From: Ignavibacteria bacterium
Lineage (GTDB): Bacteria > Bacteroidota > Ignavibacteria > Kapaibacteriales > Kapaibacteriaceae
Assembly (NCBI GenBank): GCA_015709655.1
Contig: CP054181.1
Span: 2,772,207 to 2,836,206 of the forward strand
DNA: 64,000 bases
Direction: 5' to 3'
Under the pieces are notes generated by a model. The model did not search any database. It was not told the DNA's origin and saw only the letters and a list, made by a program, of their open reading frames with translations. Shown piece by piece: positions 1 to 8,356 of the stretch. Each line of letters starts with the position of its first letter. The first letter of the stretch is position 1. The translations under genes were made by a program, and so were the position numbers.

Positions 1-1833
1 GCAGCCGCCTTCCTGGAACTACAAAAATGGTCGGACGCCGAGGCTGTGTATGAACGCGTTGAACAAGGGGCTGCTCAACTGCCGTCAGCCTACGCTGAAA
101 TGCGAAGCCGGTACCTTGCCGAAGCACGGTTAAAACGTGGAATTTGTCTTGCACAGGAAGGTAAACGCGAAGCCGCTATTCGAGTTCTTACCGGTTATGT
201 GGCGTCGCATCCTGCCGATCCACAGCGCGACGAAGGATTATTCTGGCTGGCCGAGATGATGTACCGGAGTGATCTGCTCAGAAACGCCCAGGATGTGTAC
301 GAAGAATTGGTGAATCGCTATACGGCAAGTCCGCGTCGCGAAGATGCACTGTATGGTCTGGCATGGACCTTTTTTAGAAAACGTGAATTCGATAAGAGCA
401 TAAAGGCTTTTGGTGCCTTGCTCGATGCGTTTCCCCAAAGCAGCTATGCCGTTGATGCCATGGTTCGGCGTGGTGATGCCTTGTACATTTCCCGGAGTTA
501 TTCCCAGGCTGCCGAACAGTACCGCCGTGCTGCCCGTACGGCACCGAACACAGAGGTTGGACAATATGCGGGGTATCAGGCAGGACAAGCCTTGTACCGT
601 GCAGGCAACCTTGCCGATGCTTCGGCGTACCTGCGCTCGTTTGCATCGGAACAACCCGCTTCAGCACTTGCCGATGATGCGTTGTACCTTTCCGGATGGA
701 TTGCATTTCAGCAGCATAATGACCAGGAGGCTATTAAAGAATTTGAATACCTCATTGACAAGTATCCTAACGGAGATCAAACGGCTAACGCAATGTTTAC
801 CCTTGCAGATGCACTGTACAATACCGGTGACCTTGAGGGGGCAAAGGCACGCTACCGGATCCTTATCAGCAGGTTCCCGATGAACCCCCTGGCCGTTGAA
901 GCTGCAAAGAGTCTGCAATCCGTCCTTGTGGGTGAAGGGAAAACCGATGAAGCCATTGCCGTTGCCGATCAAATGATAGCATACAATCCACAGAGCAAGG
1001 CAGCCAGCGAGTTCGCATGGGAAAAAGCTAATATTTTTTATTCGGGACGTAACTATAAAAGCGCAGCCGATGAGTTGCAGGCCTTCCTTTCAAAGTTCCC
1101 CGATAACAGTCGGGCAGACCATGCCCTGTTCATGCTTGGAAAAACATATCTGAGCATGGACGATGTTCAGCAGGCACATAATGCCTTCACAAGTTTAGAG
1201 CGCACATACCCGAACAGCGAATACATCGCCCTTTCCAAAATGGAGCTTGCTGATTTTCACAAGGAGAGGGCTCGCGCAAAGGTTGCCGATAGTTTATATG
1301 CTGTTGTTATGAAGCGGTATCCTACAGATACAGCCGAGGCATCACGCGCAGGATTCGAGCGTGCCACGATTGCCCGGATGATGCTGGATACCCTGCAGGC
1401 GCTGAACCTGTACCGAACAGTTGCCGACGCCTATCCCGGAACAGAGTACGGAGATCAGGCGCGCTACCAGCTGGCACTGTATTACCGTGCCGTGCGCATG
1501 CCGGATAGTGCCCGCACAGAGCTGGCAACCCTGGTACGAACCTCACCATCGGCAATGATCCGTGCCAATGCACTGTTTGATATGGGTGACCTGTATTCGC
1601 GACAGCGGATGTGGACGGAGGCTGTGGAAGCCTTTGAACATGTCCGTAATGACTATGCCGGCTACGAAGACTGGTACACATTAAGTATGATCGGCCTGGG
1701 GAGTGCCTATGAACAACTGGGTGACGTAACGGCCGCACGCAATGCCTATACGGTGGTTGCCCAACTGCGTCCGAACGATGACTACGGGAAGACTGCTCTT
1801 GCGCGCCTTAAACGACTGGAGAAACAAAAATGA
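1..1833 (+). CDS. TPR-repeat protein, 5' end outside window
   Basis: The reading frame is already open at base 1 (A-A-F-L-E-L-Q-K-W...), so the start lies upstream; the GTG at 46 is only the first in-window candidate. About 610 residues are visible, almost all helix-pair repeats with YbgF/BamD-like spacing, for example FEYLIDKYPNG, LQAFLSKFPDNS and FTSLERTYPNSEY. No enzymatic motif is seen. Such proteins usually act as scaffolds in envelope complexes, in the periplasm or attached to the outer membrane. The stop overlaps the next start (ATGA at 1830), so it is translationally coupled to the outer-membrane barrel gene and belongs to the envelope run up to 5373. TPR assignment is firm from repeat appearance; the partner is unknown. 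Confidence 0.85.
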   Translation, partial: AAAFLELQKWSDAEAVYERVEQGAAQLPSAYAEMRSRYLAEARLKRGICLAQEGKREAAIRVLTGYVASHPADPQRDEGLFWLAEMMYRSDLLRNAQDVYEELVNRYTASPRREDALYGLAWTFFRKREFDKSIKAFGALLDAFPQSSYAVDAMVRRGDALYISRSYSQAAEQYRRAARTAPNTEVGQYAGYQAGQALYRAGNLADASAYLRSFASEQPASALADDALYLSGWIAFQQHNDQEAIKEFEYLIDKYPNGDQTANAMFTLADALYNTGDLEGAKARYRILISRFPMNPLAVEAAKSLQSVLVGEGKTDEAIAVADQMIAYNPQSKAASEFAWEKANIFYSGRNYKSAADELQAFLSKFPDNSRADHALFMLGKTYLSMDDVQQAHNAFTSLERTYPNSEYIALSKMELADFHKERARAKVADSLYAVVMKRYPTDTAEASRAGFERATIARMMLDTLQALNLYRTVADAYPGTEYGDQARYQLALYYRAVRMPDSARTELATLVRTSPSAMIRANALFDMGDLYSRQRMWTEAVEAFEHVRNDYAGYEDWYTLSMIGLGSAYEQLGDVTAARNAYTVVAQLRPNDDYGKTALARLKRLEKQK

Positions 1834-3440
1834 CGTTGCCCAAGCCCCTTCTCATCATCAGAATTCTACCGTACGTCCTGCTCTCCGCCGGCTGCACATC
1901 GCTTGCATGGGCTCAGCAGCAATCACCCGCACAGCCGATTGAACTTCCGGAATTCATCGTTACCGGCAAGGAACAAATTGGTATTCCGGGTGCAGCAAAA
2001 CTTCCACCCAGACGTCCTGCTGCGCTTTCAAAGACCAGACTGGATAGCCTGAACCCGATCGAAAAACTGCCACTGCCACCGCTCGAAGAAATCCCGTTAC
2101 CAGTGTATTCTAACCATGTAGCGTATGTTCCAGGGTATGTCAGCGTTGGGATCGGTAACTATGTTACACCGGATATCGAGGCTGGATATTCATTCAGAGT
2201 AGGCGAATATCTGGTTGACATGAAAGGTGGTTACGAGTCAAGTGGGGGATGGATGGATCATTCGGATTATTCGCTATGGAATGCTCAGGTGCAAACAACC
2301 TACGAGGCACCTGACCGTTTTATTGTCTTCGGGCGGAGTACAACAACAGCACGGGCATCAATCGGGTCGAAGGATTTTTCGCTGTTTGCGTCACCTTTAC
2401 ACAATTCACGAAGTGTTGTTAACTATCGCCTTGGAGTTGAAACGGTTGGACGAACAGGGAAGTATGATTTTACGGCATCGGCTTCATGGAAGGGATCGGA
2501 GGTGGAGACGCAACTTCATCCGCGGATATCGGATAGCGGGCTGTTTGGAACGATCCGGTTTATTACCGGTGACGATGATGTCCTGGCCGGGGGCATGATT
2601 GAAGCATCACTAGCTACAAACGGCAGTGGCTATCCGCTGGTGAGTGTGGGACCGGTTTTCAAATACCAGCATGGACCTGTTGAGGTTCTGGGCACGGTTG
2701 GAGCTCAGATTGGCAAAGGAACAGCATCAGAAACCAGGGCAGCAGCACTGGTCAACGGAACAGTTTCGTGGCAGGCATCGCCGGTTGTCACCGTTGGCGG
2801 AGGGCTGAGGAGTGGTCTTCGGCATACCACCATTACCGATCTTGCAGCCGAAAACCCATACCTATCGCCCGACCAGATGGTAGATCTTCCGTTTGATGTT
2901 GTAGCGGTACACGGATCGTTTCTGTACCATCCGCTCACCACGTTGTCGGTGGGGGTGGAAGGGGGCTTTGCTAAAAGTAACCGGGATGTGGTTTGGGTGC
3001 GCTCTGCAGATACAGCAATGTTCGTGGTGGACTGGCAGACGCTGGCACGCACCTACCTGCAAGGCAATACGGTGTGGAAGCCTTCACCGGCCGATGTGCT
3101 GTCAGCCGACGTAACCCTTAATTGGACAATGCTTGCCAATTCAAACACAGCCCCTTACACTGTGCCTGCCAAAGTCTCGTTATCATACTTCAGAACATGG
3201 AATTTTGGTCTGCGGGCCGGCATTCAGGTGGTGTATTGTGCAGGACGGTATACCGATACGGCGAATGCAACCCATCTGAGCGGCTATACCGATATTCGGA
3301 TTTCTGCAGATTACAATGTTGGCTCCAATCTTACGGCAGTGATTCGTGCACAGAATTTGCTAGGGAGCACCATCTTCCTATGGGAAGGGTATAAAGAAAG
3401 AACTGCATTTGTACGTGTTGGTGTTGACTGGAGGTTTTAA
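1830..3440 (+). CDS. Predicted outer-membrane beta-barrel protein
   Basis: This 536-residue protein starts with a signal peptide (hydrophobic stretch ending A-W-A before QQQ at about residue 28). A proline-rich segment with ELPEFIVTG, which resembles a TonB box, follows at about 37-45. The remainder alternates polar and hydrophobic residues with many aromatic and glycine residues, as in membrane strands, and the protein ends in V-D-W-R-F; a terminal Phe is the usual barrel assembly signal. There is no recognisable plug domain, so it is not an ordinary TonB-dependent receptor. It overlaps its neighbours on both sides (ATGA at 1830, TAATG at 3438-3442) and precedes SPOR and TonB-type genes. Barrel is likely; substrate and the TonB-box reading are inference. 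Confidence 0.75.
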   Translation: MTLPKPLLIIRILPYVLLSAGCTSLAWAQQQSPAQPIELPEFIVTGKEQIGIPGAAKLPPRRPAALSKTRLDSLNPIEKLPLPPLEEIPLPVYSNHVAYVPGYVSVGIGNYVTPDIEAGYSFRVGEYLVDMKGGYESSGGWMDHSDYSLWNAQVQTTYEAPDRFIVFGRSTTTARASIGSKDFSLFASPLHNSRSVVNYRLGVETVGRTGKYDFTASASWKGSEVETQLHPRISDSGLFGTIRFITGDDDVLAGGMIEASLATNGSGYPLVSVGPVFKYQHGPVEVLGTVGAQIGKGTASETRAAALVNGTVSWQASPVVTVGGGLRSGLRHTTITDLAAENPYLSPDQMVDLPFDVVAVHGSFLYHPLTTLSVGVEGGFAKSNRDVVWVRSADTAMFVVDWQTLARTYLQGNTVWKPSPADVLSADVTLNWTMLANSNTAPYTVPAKVSLSYFRTWNFGLRAGIQVVYCAGRYTDTANATHLSGYTDIRISADYNVGSNLTAVIRAQNLLGSTIFLWEGYKERTAFVRVGVDWRF

Positions 3441-4435
3441 TGTCACAACAAAATGATTGGGAATCAGCAGGGTTTACTGACGATGAGGATGCTTCGTTCA
3501 GGAAAAGTCAGTCCGAGTCTCCCGACGACAAGTCAATGGATGCTGCTGCAGAAACCGGTTTGCCAACCTCCGAACAAGCCTGGTCGGAACTTGGCATGCC
3601 GGCCTCTGTACATGCTGACACCGTATTAGCAACCGGTGCCAATGAACCATCGGTACGTTCTGACAGCAATACAGGTGAATTACCATCTCCGGACATGCAA
3701 AACCTGGCTCAGGCAGCAGTACCGGCAGAAGCTGTTGTATATGCTGCCGATACGTCTGACCGCAAGCGTCGAGGACCAATCTTTTGGCTTGGAGTCCTTG
3801 GCTTTGCAGTGTTCCTGGTGGCGGTAATTGGCGGTACCATGTACTGGTTAACCAGGCCAACGATCGATCAGCAGGCCTTTATGCAGGATGCCACGGCTGA
3901 GTACACCCCTGACGTATCTGACGTACAGACCAGCGTACCTCCGGTGGTGGCGGACACTACACCTGACGGGCCGGCAGAGAACGTTGATGTCGGCACTGCC
4001 ACGGCTGCTCCAGAGCCTGCGCCGGCTAAGACTGCCGAGCCAACTGACCATACCGCCCATAACAACCAGCCCAAATCAATCGTGCGGACAGAAAAATCAA
4101 AGCCGGCAGCAGTAGCGAATAACACACCCCGCCCCATACCTGAGCGCTGGCCGGAGGTATCGAACCAGAAACCTGAGCCGGTACCACAGCAGCAACTGCG
4201 TGGCGGTACGCAGTATGTTGTGCAGGTTTTTAGCAGCCCGTCTCGTGCTGATGCCAATGAATGGCTGCAAATCCTGCGTGAAAAAAATATTAACGATGGT
4301 TATATTGCCCAGCAGGAAATCAGGGGAGAATCATGGTACAGGGTACGCTTTGGTGATTTTAAAACATACGAAGATGCCATGGCTGCAGCGCGGAGCGCCG
4401 GGATCCGTCAGCCCTGGGTAGCCCGAGTGCGTTAG
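3440..4435 (+). CDS. SPOR-domain membrane protein
   Basis: This 331-residue protein has an acidic, low-complexity cytoplasmic N-terminus, one membrane segment at about 114-137 (preceded by DRKRRG), a Pro/Ala/Thr-rich periplasmic linker, and a C-terminal SPOR domain at about 255-331 (YVVQVFSSPSRADANEW ... WYRVRFGDFKTYEDAMAA). SPOR domains bind denuded peptidoglycan glycan strands at the division septum or other remodelling sites. The bitopic layout is that of FtsN/DamX-type proteins. It sits between the barrel and TonB-type genes, suggesting a role in joining the peptidoglycan to an envelope-spanning assembly. The family call is secure; involvement in division is only possible. Confidence 0.88.
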   Translation: MSQQNDWESAGFTDDEDASFRKSQSESPDDKSMDAAAETGLPTSEQAWSELGMPASVHADTVLATGANEPSVRSDSNTGELPSPDMQNLAQAAVPAEAVVYAADTSDRKRRGPIFWLGVLGFAVFLVAVIGGTMYWLTRPTIDQQAFMQDATAEYTPDVSDVQTSVPPVVADTTPDGPAENVDVGTATAAPEPAPAKTAEPTDHTAHNNQPKSIVRTEKSKPAAVANNTPRPIPERWPEVSNQKPEPVPQQQLRGGTQYVVQVFSSPSRADANEWLQILREKNINDGYIAQQEIRGESWYRVRFGDFKTYEDAMAAARSAGIRQPWVARVR

Positions 4436-4447
4436 AATGTAAACACT

Positions 4448-5203
4448 GTGAGATCACGCAACGATATCAATACCGCAAGCATCCAGTTTCAGTGGAATCC
4501 GAATACCTTTCGCGGTTTCGTTGCTGCTCTTATTTTTTTTGCAGTTCTCATGGTGTTTTCGATGTGCACCAAGGTTTCGGCACCCGAACCGTACGCAACG
4601 CGGCCATCCTATGGACTCGTAGAGGTCCGCTTTGGTGATGGCGACGGTACCGGAGCACGAAAAGGGAATCTCTCCAGAGAGGGGCAGGCAAGGAAGGGCC
4701 CGGATGGCAATCCGCTTGAAGATGCCCAGGCAGCGGCCTCCGCAAAAAATCCGCGAACAGTAGAAGACCCCATGGCGTCAGCCTCGCATCGTACCGTAGC
4801 CGAACTGGGAAAAAAAGGTACGGCTTCCGATGTAGCCAATAGCGGTGATGCTGACCGTGGTGCTAAGGATGGAGCAACTGACGGTACCGGCCTTGGCTGG
4901 GCAGGAAGCGGCCCGGGAAAGGGGCTCGGGTTGGGCGACATTGACTGGGGAGGTGGAGGTAACCGGACGGTGTTGAAGAAGGAATTGCCACGATTTCCCG
5001 CCGGAACATTAAATACTGAAGTTAAATTGCGGTTCAGAGTGCGTCCAGACGGTACGGTTAGTTGGGTGATGCCACTTCGGCGGGGAGGTAATCCGGCTGT
5101 TGATAATGCCGCAATAACAGCCATGTACAAATGGAGATTTAATCCGCTGTCAACCGACACTGAGATGGAAGGTACAATTACATTCGTGTTTAAAAACCGC
5201 TGA
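4448..5203 (+). CDS. TonB-family energy-transducer-like protein
   Basis: This 251-residue protein starts at a GTG. It has one membrane segment at about 23-41 (FVAALIFFAVLMVFSMC), a long Gly/Ala/Asp-rich periplasmic linker, and a C-terminal domain at about 165-251 with the TonB/TolA pattern: LRFRVRPDGTVSW, then NPAVDNAAITAMYKWRFNP, then GTITFVFKNR. TonB proteins carry proton-motive force from an ExbB/ExbD motor to outer-membrane proteins. No ExbB/ExbD genes lie in this window, but they could be upstream of base 1. The stop overlaps the next ATG (TGATG). It could equally serve a Tol-like or secretion role; the neighbouring barrel is the obvious candidate partner. Confidence 0.8.
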   Translation: MRSRNDINTASIQFQWNPNTFRGFVAALIFFAVLMVFSMCTKVSAPEPYATRPSYGLVEVRFGDGDGTGARKGNLSREGQARKGPDGNPLEDAQAAASAKNPRTVEDPMASASHRTVAELGKKGTASDVANSGDADRGAKDGATDGTGLGWAGSGPGKGLGLGDIDWGGGGNRTVLKKELPRFPAGTLNTEVKLRFRVRPDGTVSWVMPLRRGGNPAVDNAAITAMYKWRFNPLSTDTEMEGTITFVFKNR

Positions 5204-5373
5204 TGGCTGATATTACCGAAATTTATAACAAGCTACCCCTACTTTTACAGATCCTGCTCTGGATATTGGTTGTGGTTGTGTGTTTCTCGTTGTTCAAGCG
5301 CCTGATAAAACTTGCGCTCTTTTTGTTTGTTTGCATCCTGTTACTCATTGCAATTGCCTGGTACCTGCTGTAG
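5203..5373 (+). CDS. Small membrane protein (56 aa)
   Basis: A 56-codon frame beginning MADITEIYNKLPLLLQ overlaps the preceding TonB-type stop (TGATG at 5201-5205) and ends in TAG at 5371-5373. After a short polar start it is almost entirely hydrophobic, with two possible membrane segments (about 13-30 and 36-56) split by FKRLIK, and it ends IAWYLL. I recognise no family. The stop/start coupling, the fit in the gap before the UDP-glucose dehydrogenase gene and the coherent membrane topology support it as real. It may be a small subunit of the envelope assembly encoded upstream; this is inference from position only. Confidence 0.6.
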   Translation: MADITEIYNKLPLLLQILLWILVVVVCFSLFKRLIKLALFLFVCILLLIAIAWYLL

Positions 5374-5399
5374 TGTTTTTTTCACCAAATTCAAACTAA

Positions 5400-6734
5400 A
5401 TGTCGTACAAAATTGGAATTGTCGGAACCGGTTATGTGGGCTTGGTTACAGGCGTTTGTTTAGCAGAAGTTGGGCATACGGTACTCTGTATGGATATAGA
5501 CGCAGAGAAGATTAGGCAGCTCAATAGCGGACATCCGGTGATTTTTGAAAAGGGGCTGGCACCAATGCTCCGAAGGAACCTGGATGCCGGCAGGATCCGG
5601 TTTACAACGCACCTTGAAACAGCTGTGAGTGACAGTGACGTATTGATGTTTTGTTTACCGACGCCACCGGGTGCCGGCGGTGCGGCAGATTTGCGAGCCG
5701 TTATGGATGTTGCAGCGCAGGTAGCCGGAATATTGAAATCACTGAAACGTACTCATCCGCTGATCGTGGTAAACCGGAGTACGGTCCCTGTTGGTACAGC
5801 ACAAAAAGTTCGGGATATATTTTCTGCACAAGCCGGTGATAGCACGGTGTACGTGGTCAGCAACCCCGAATTCTTATCTGAAGGCTACGCCATTGACGAT
5901 ACGATGAACCCTTCACGGGTAGTTATTGGTACATCAGACGAATACCCCGCAACAGTACTCACTGATTTGTATCAGCCATTTGTACAAACCGGAGCGCCCA
6001 TTTTCGTGTTTGACGAGCGCAGCGCCGAGGTAACGAAGTATGCGGCAAATGCGTTGCTGGCAACCAAGATTTCTTTTATGAATAACCTGTCGGAATACTG
6101 CGAAACAATTGGCGCCGATATTGACCAGGTCAGACTTGGCGTTGGTGCCGAACCGCGTATAGGACCACAGTTTTTATTTGCAGGTCTTGGGTATGGCGGA
6201 AGCTGTTTCCCAAAAGATGTTAAGGCAATCGTGAACGATGCGGAGCAGCACGGGGTTGCATTACAGATTGTGAAGGCAGTTCATGAAGTTAATACCCGAC
6301 AAATCCACCGCTTTTCGCAACGCATTTTAAACGCTTTTGGAGGATCGTTGCAAGGGAAGACCGCAGCTGTCTGGGGGCTGGCGTTTAAACCGGGTACCGA
6401 TGATATTCGGGAGGCACCGTCATTGGAAGTTATCAATGCACTGATTGACGCCAAGGCGTCAGTGCGAGTGTACGATCCGGAAGCACACCTTAATGTTAAA
6501 AAGATTTATGGTGCACGTCTTCACTATTCCGATGACCATTATGATGCAGCAATGGGTGCTGATGTGCTGATTATTGCCACTGAGTGGCCCATGTTCAGAA
6601 ATCCGGATTTGCCAAAACTGCGTGAACTCATGAAACAGCCCCTGATTTTTGACGGGAGGAATATCTTCCAGCTGGATAAAATGAGGGAGCATGGTTTTGA
6701 ATATCACAGTGTTGGCAGGCCCAGTGTGGTATAA
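5400..6734 (+). CDS. ugd: UDP-glucose 6-dehydrogenase
   Basis: This 444-residue enzyme oxidises UDP-glucose to UDP-glucuronate with two NAD+, supplying precursors for capsule, exopolysaccharide or LPS. The N-terminal Rossmann motif is GIVGTGYVGLVTG (about 5-17), the central helical region contains EVTKYAANALLATKISFMNN, and the catalytic-cysteine loop reads GYGGSCFPKD, with the conserved Lys and Asp of the family. The C-terminal domain has the usual WGLAFKPGTDDIREAPS motif. Length is typical of the UDP-glucose/GDP-mannose dehydrogenase family, and the glucose form is favoured by the overall pattern. It follows the envelope run after a 26-base gap and may be co-transcribed with it. No other sugar-nucleotide genes are adjacent. 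Confidence 0.93.
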   Translation: MSYKIGIVGTGYVGLVTGVCLAEVGHTVLCMDIDAEKIRQLNSGHPVIFEKGLAPMLRRNLDAGRIRFTTHLETAVSDSDVLMFCLPTPPGAGGAADLRAVMDVAAQVAGILKSLKRTHPLIVVNRSTVPVGTAQKVRDIFSAQAGDSTVYVVSNPEFLSEGYAIDDTMNPSRVVIGTSDEYPATVLTDLYQPFVQTGAPIFVFDERSAEVTKYAANALLATKISFMNNLSEYCETIGADIDQVRLGVGAEPRIGPQFLFAGLGYGGSCFPKDVKAIVNDAEQHGVALQIVKAVHEVNTRQIHRFSQRILNAFGGSLQGKTAAVWGLAFKPGTDDIREAPSLEVINALIDAKASVRVYDPEAHLNVKKIYGARLHYSDDHYDAAMGADVLIIATEWPMFRNPDLPKLRELMKQPLIFDGRNIFQLDKMREHGFEYHSVGRPSVV

Positions 6735-6751
6735 CGGGGTTCATTGGGTTG

Positions 6752-8356
6752 TCAGTGGATATGGACGTCCTTCCGGCGGTTAGGCTGTACCTTGCCGGTA
6801 AGACGCTCATACATCCTAAATTTCCGTCGTGTATGCCACCAGCGCTTCACGTACATAAACAGGTAGCGCAGTAAGCGTGCGAGTGAGGTACGTTTTGAAC
6901 CAAAGCCCCCTTCGAGCATATTACGTAGCTGAAAACGCTCCTGGTCGGTGATCGACACATCAACGTCACTCGTACCCGGCTGATTCATGATTGAGCCCAG
7001 GATGCCCTCCAGCTCCTTGGCGTAGCGCTCCAGCCTGGGTGCATCTACGGTGTTATACTGCATCAGCAGATACAGATGGTCATACAGCATTGCCGCCCGC
7101 TTGATATCTTCGATCTGGTGTTCAGAACGAAGTGTTTGAACAAGGGCTTCGGCAAGCTCTTCCAATTCGACAACTTTTTCCTCGCTAAAGCTGAAGAGTT
7201 CGGCTGGTTCAATATCATCAATTTCTATATAAACGGTGCTGAGGCGCTGAATCTCGAGGCCGTACTCTTCGCTCACCTGAACAGCAAGTTTGGTTTTCAG
7301 CATATCGATCTGCTTTTGGACAACATCGAGGTGAGCCTTGATATTTTCAGAACGTTTATGTCCGGAAGCATGAGATACGGCTGACTGAAGGTCTCGTTTT
7401 TCATTCAGAAGTTCCCGCAAGCGTTTGGCTTCATCGCTTGAAGAATGGAACACCTGATCTTCGATCACCTTGTCATCCACCAGCATCCGTGCCCTGCCGA
7501 TTTTTACAGTACTCAGCCTGATATCAGTACCCATCAGGATCTGCAGGTGCTCAAGGTCAACATGTGCCACACCGTCGGTGATAACAAGGATCTGAGTTTG
7601 CGACAGCTGGGGCTCGTGCGAAATATCGTCGATGGCTGCCTCGATTGCCTTTTGCAGTACCGTCCCATTGCCCAGTTCCGTAATGTGCATGATGGTACTT
7701 ATCAGCTGGTCGAAACCAACAATGTCCCGTGCCACGTGGCGATCGCCGATCTTAACATCGAAGGTTCTGCAAAAAACCGTACCCAGTTCGCGTTGGTTAC
7801 GTCGTAAAAAAATATAGGCAATGGCTTTTGCCAGATGTATCCGGTAGTGGTGTTGCATCGAGCTTGACGTATCAAACAGGATGTACACTTTCTGCTTCCT
7901 GTCATCAGGGGCAAACCGGTTGCTATCGGTTTGATAGCGGAAATTCCGTGGTGTTCGGGGGCGTGGCAGCCACAGTGATCGTTCTGCAAGGCGCTGCAGG
8001 AAAACAGTTTCAGGCAGCAAAAACTGATGCGGATAGATATGTCTGACTTCGGTGACGCTCCGGATGAGGTCAGCCTCGTATTCCTTTGCTTCGGGTACGT
8101 GCGGGAGAAGCATGGTAGTGGTTGGAGCATCCTGTAAGGCTTCGTCGAGTTCCAGAACCGGCGCAAGACTCATTGCCAGGCTATGAGTAGCATCCTCGAT
8201 AACCCTGGCTATCTCGTAAATCATCGTAAACTCGGCAGGGAGGTGTTCCGATACCCGGTCGAAGAAACCAAATTCTTCCAGCCTTGAGAAGAATGAGGAT
8301 GTTTCGAGCACCTGCCGGTTAAGGATGCTATTCCGATCGGTTAAGCTCACGCTCAA
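6752..8356 (-). CDS. VWA-domain partner of MoxR ATPase (ViaA-like)
   Basis: This 534-residue cytoplasmic protein has a helical N-terminal half and a von Willebrand A domain containing the metal-site motif D-T-S-S-S in VYILFDTSSSMQHHYR (about residues 150-165), with further VWA landmarks (ILVITDGVAHVDL). A coiled-coil region (EKRDLQSAV...) follows. Its start (TTG at 8356 or GTG at 8350; neither has a clear ribosome site) overlaps the end of the upstream MoxR gene by up to 29 bases, so the two are translationally coupled. MoxR/VWA pairs such as RavA-ViaA act as chaperone-like modules that insert cofactors or remodel protein complexes. The target here is not indicated by neighbours. It could also be a CoxE-like member. 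Confidence 0.82.
   Translation of the reverse strand: MSVSLTDRNSILNRQVLETSSFFSRLEEFGFFDRVSEHLPAEFTMIYEIARVIEDATHSLAMSLAPVLELDEALQDAPTTTMLLPHVPEAKEYEADLIRSVTEVRHIYPHQFLLPETVFLQRLAERSLWLPRPRTPRNFRYQTDSNRFAPDDRKQKVYILFDTSSSMQHHYRIHLAKAIAYIFLRRNQRELGTVFCRTFDVKIGDRHVARDIVGFDQLISTIMHITELGNGTVLQKAIEAAIDDISHEPQLSQTQILVITDGVAHVDLEHLQILMGTDIRLSTVKIGRARMLVDDKVIEDQVFHSSSDEAKRLRELLNEKRDLQSAVSHASGHKRSENIKAHLDVVQKQIDMLKTKLAVQVSEEYGLEIQRLSTVYIEIDDIEPAELFSFSEEKVVELEELAEALVQTLRSEHQIEDIKRAAMLYDHLYLLMQYNTVDAPRLERYAKELEGILGSIMNQPGTSDVDVSITDQERFQLRNMLEGGFGSKRTSLARLLRYLFMYVKRWWHTRRKFRMYERLTGKVQPNRRKDVHIH

Noticed and set aside
4609..5160. 183-codon minus-strand frame opposite the TonB-type gene
   Set aside because: It is the Pro/Ser-rich antisense of a Gly/Ala-rich linker; no start context and no domain. 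The plus-strand gene has a clear TonB domain.
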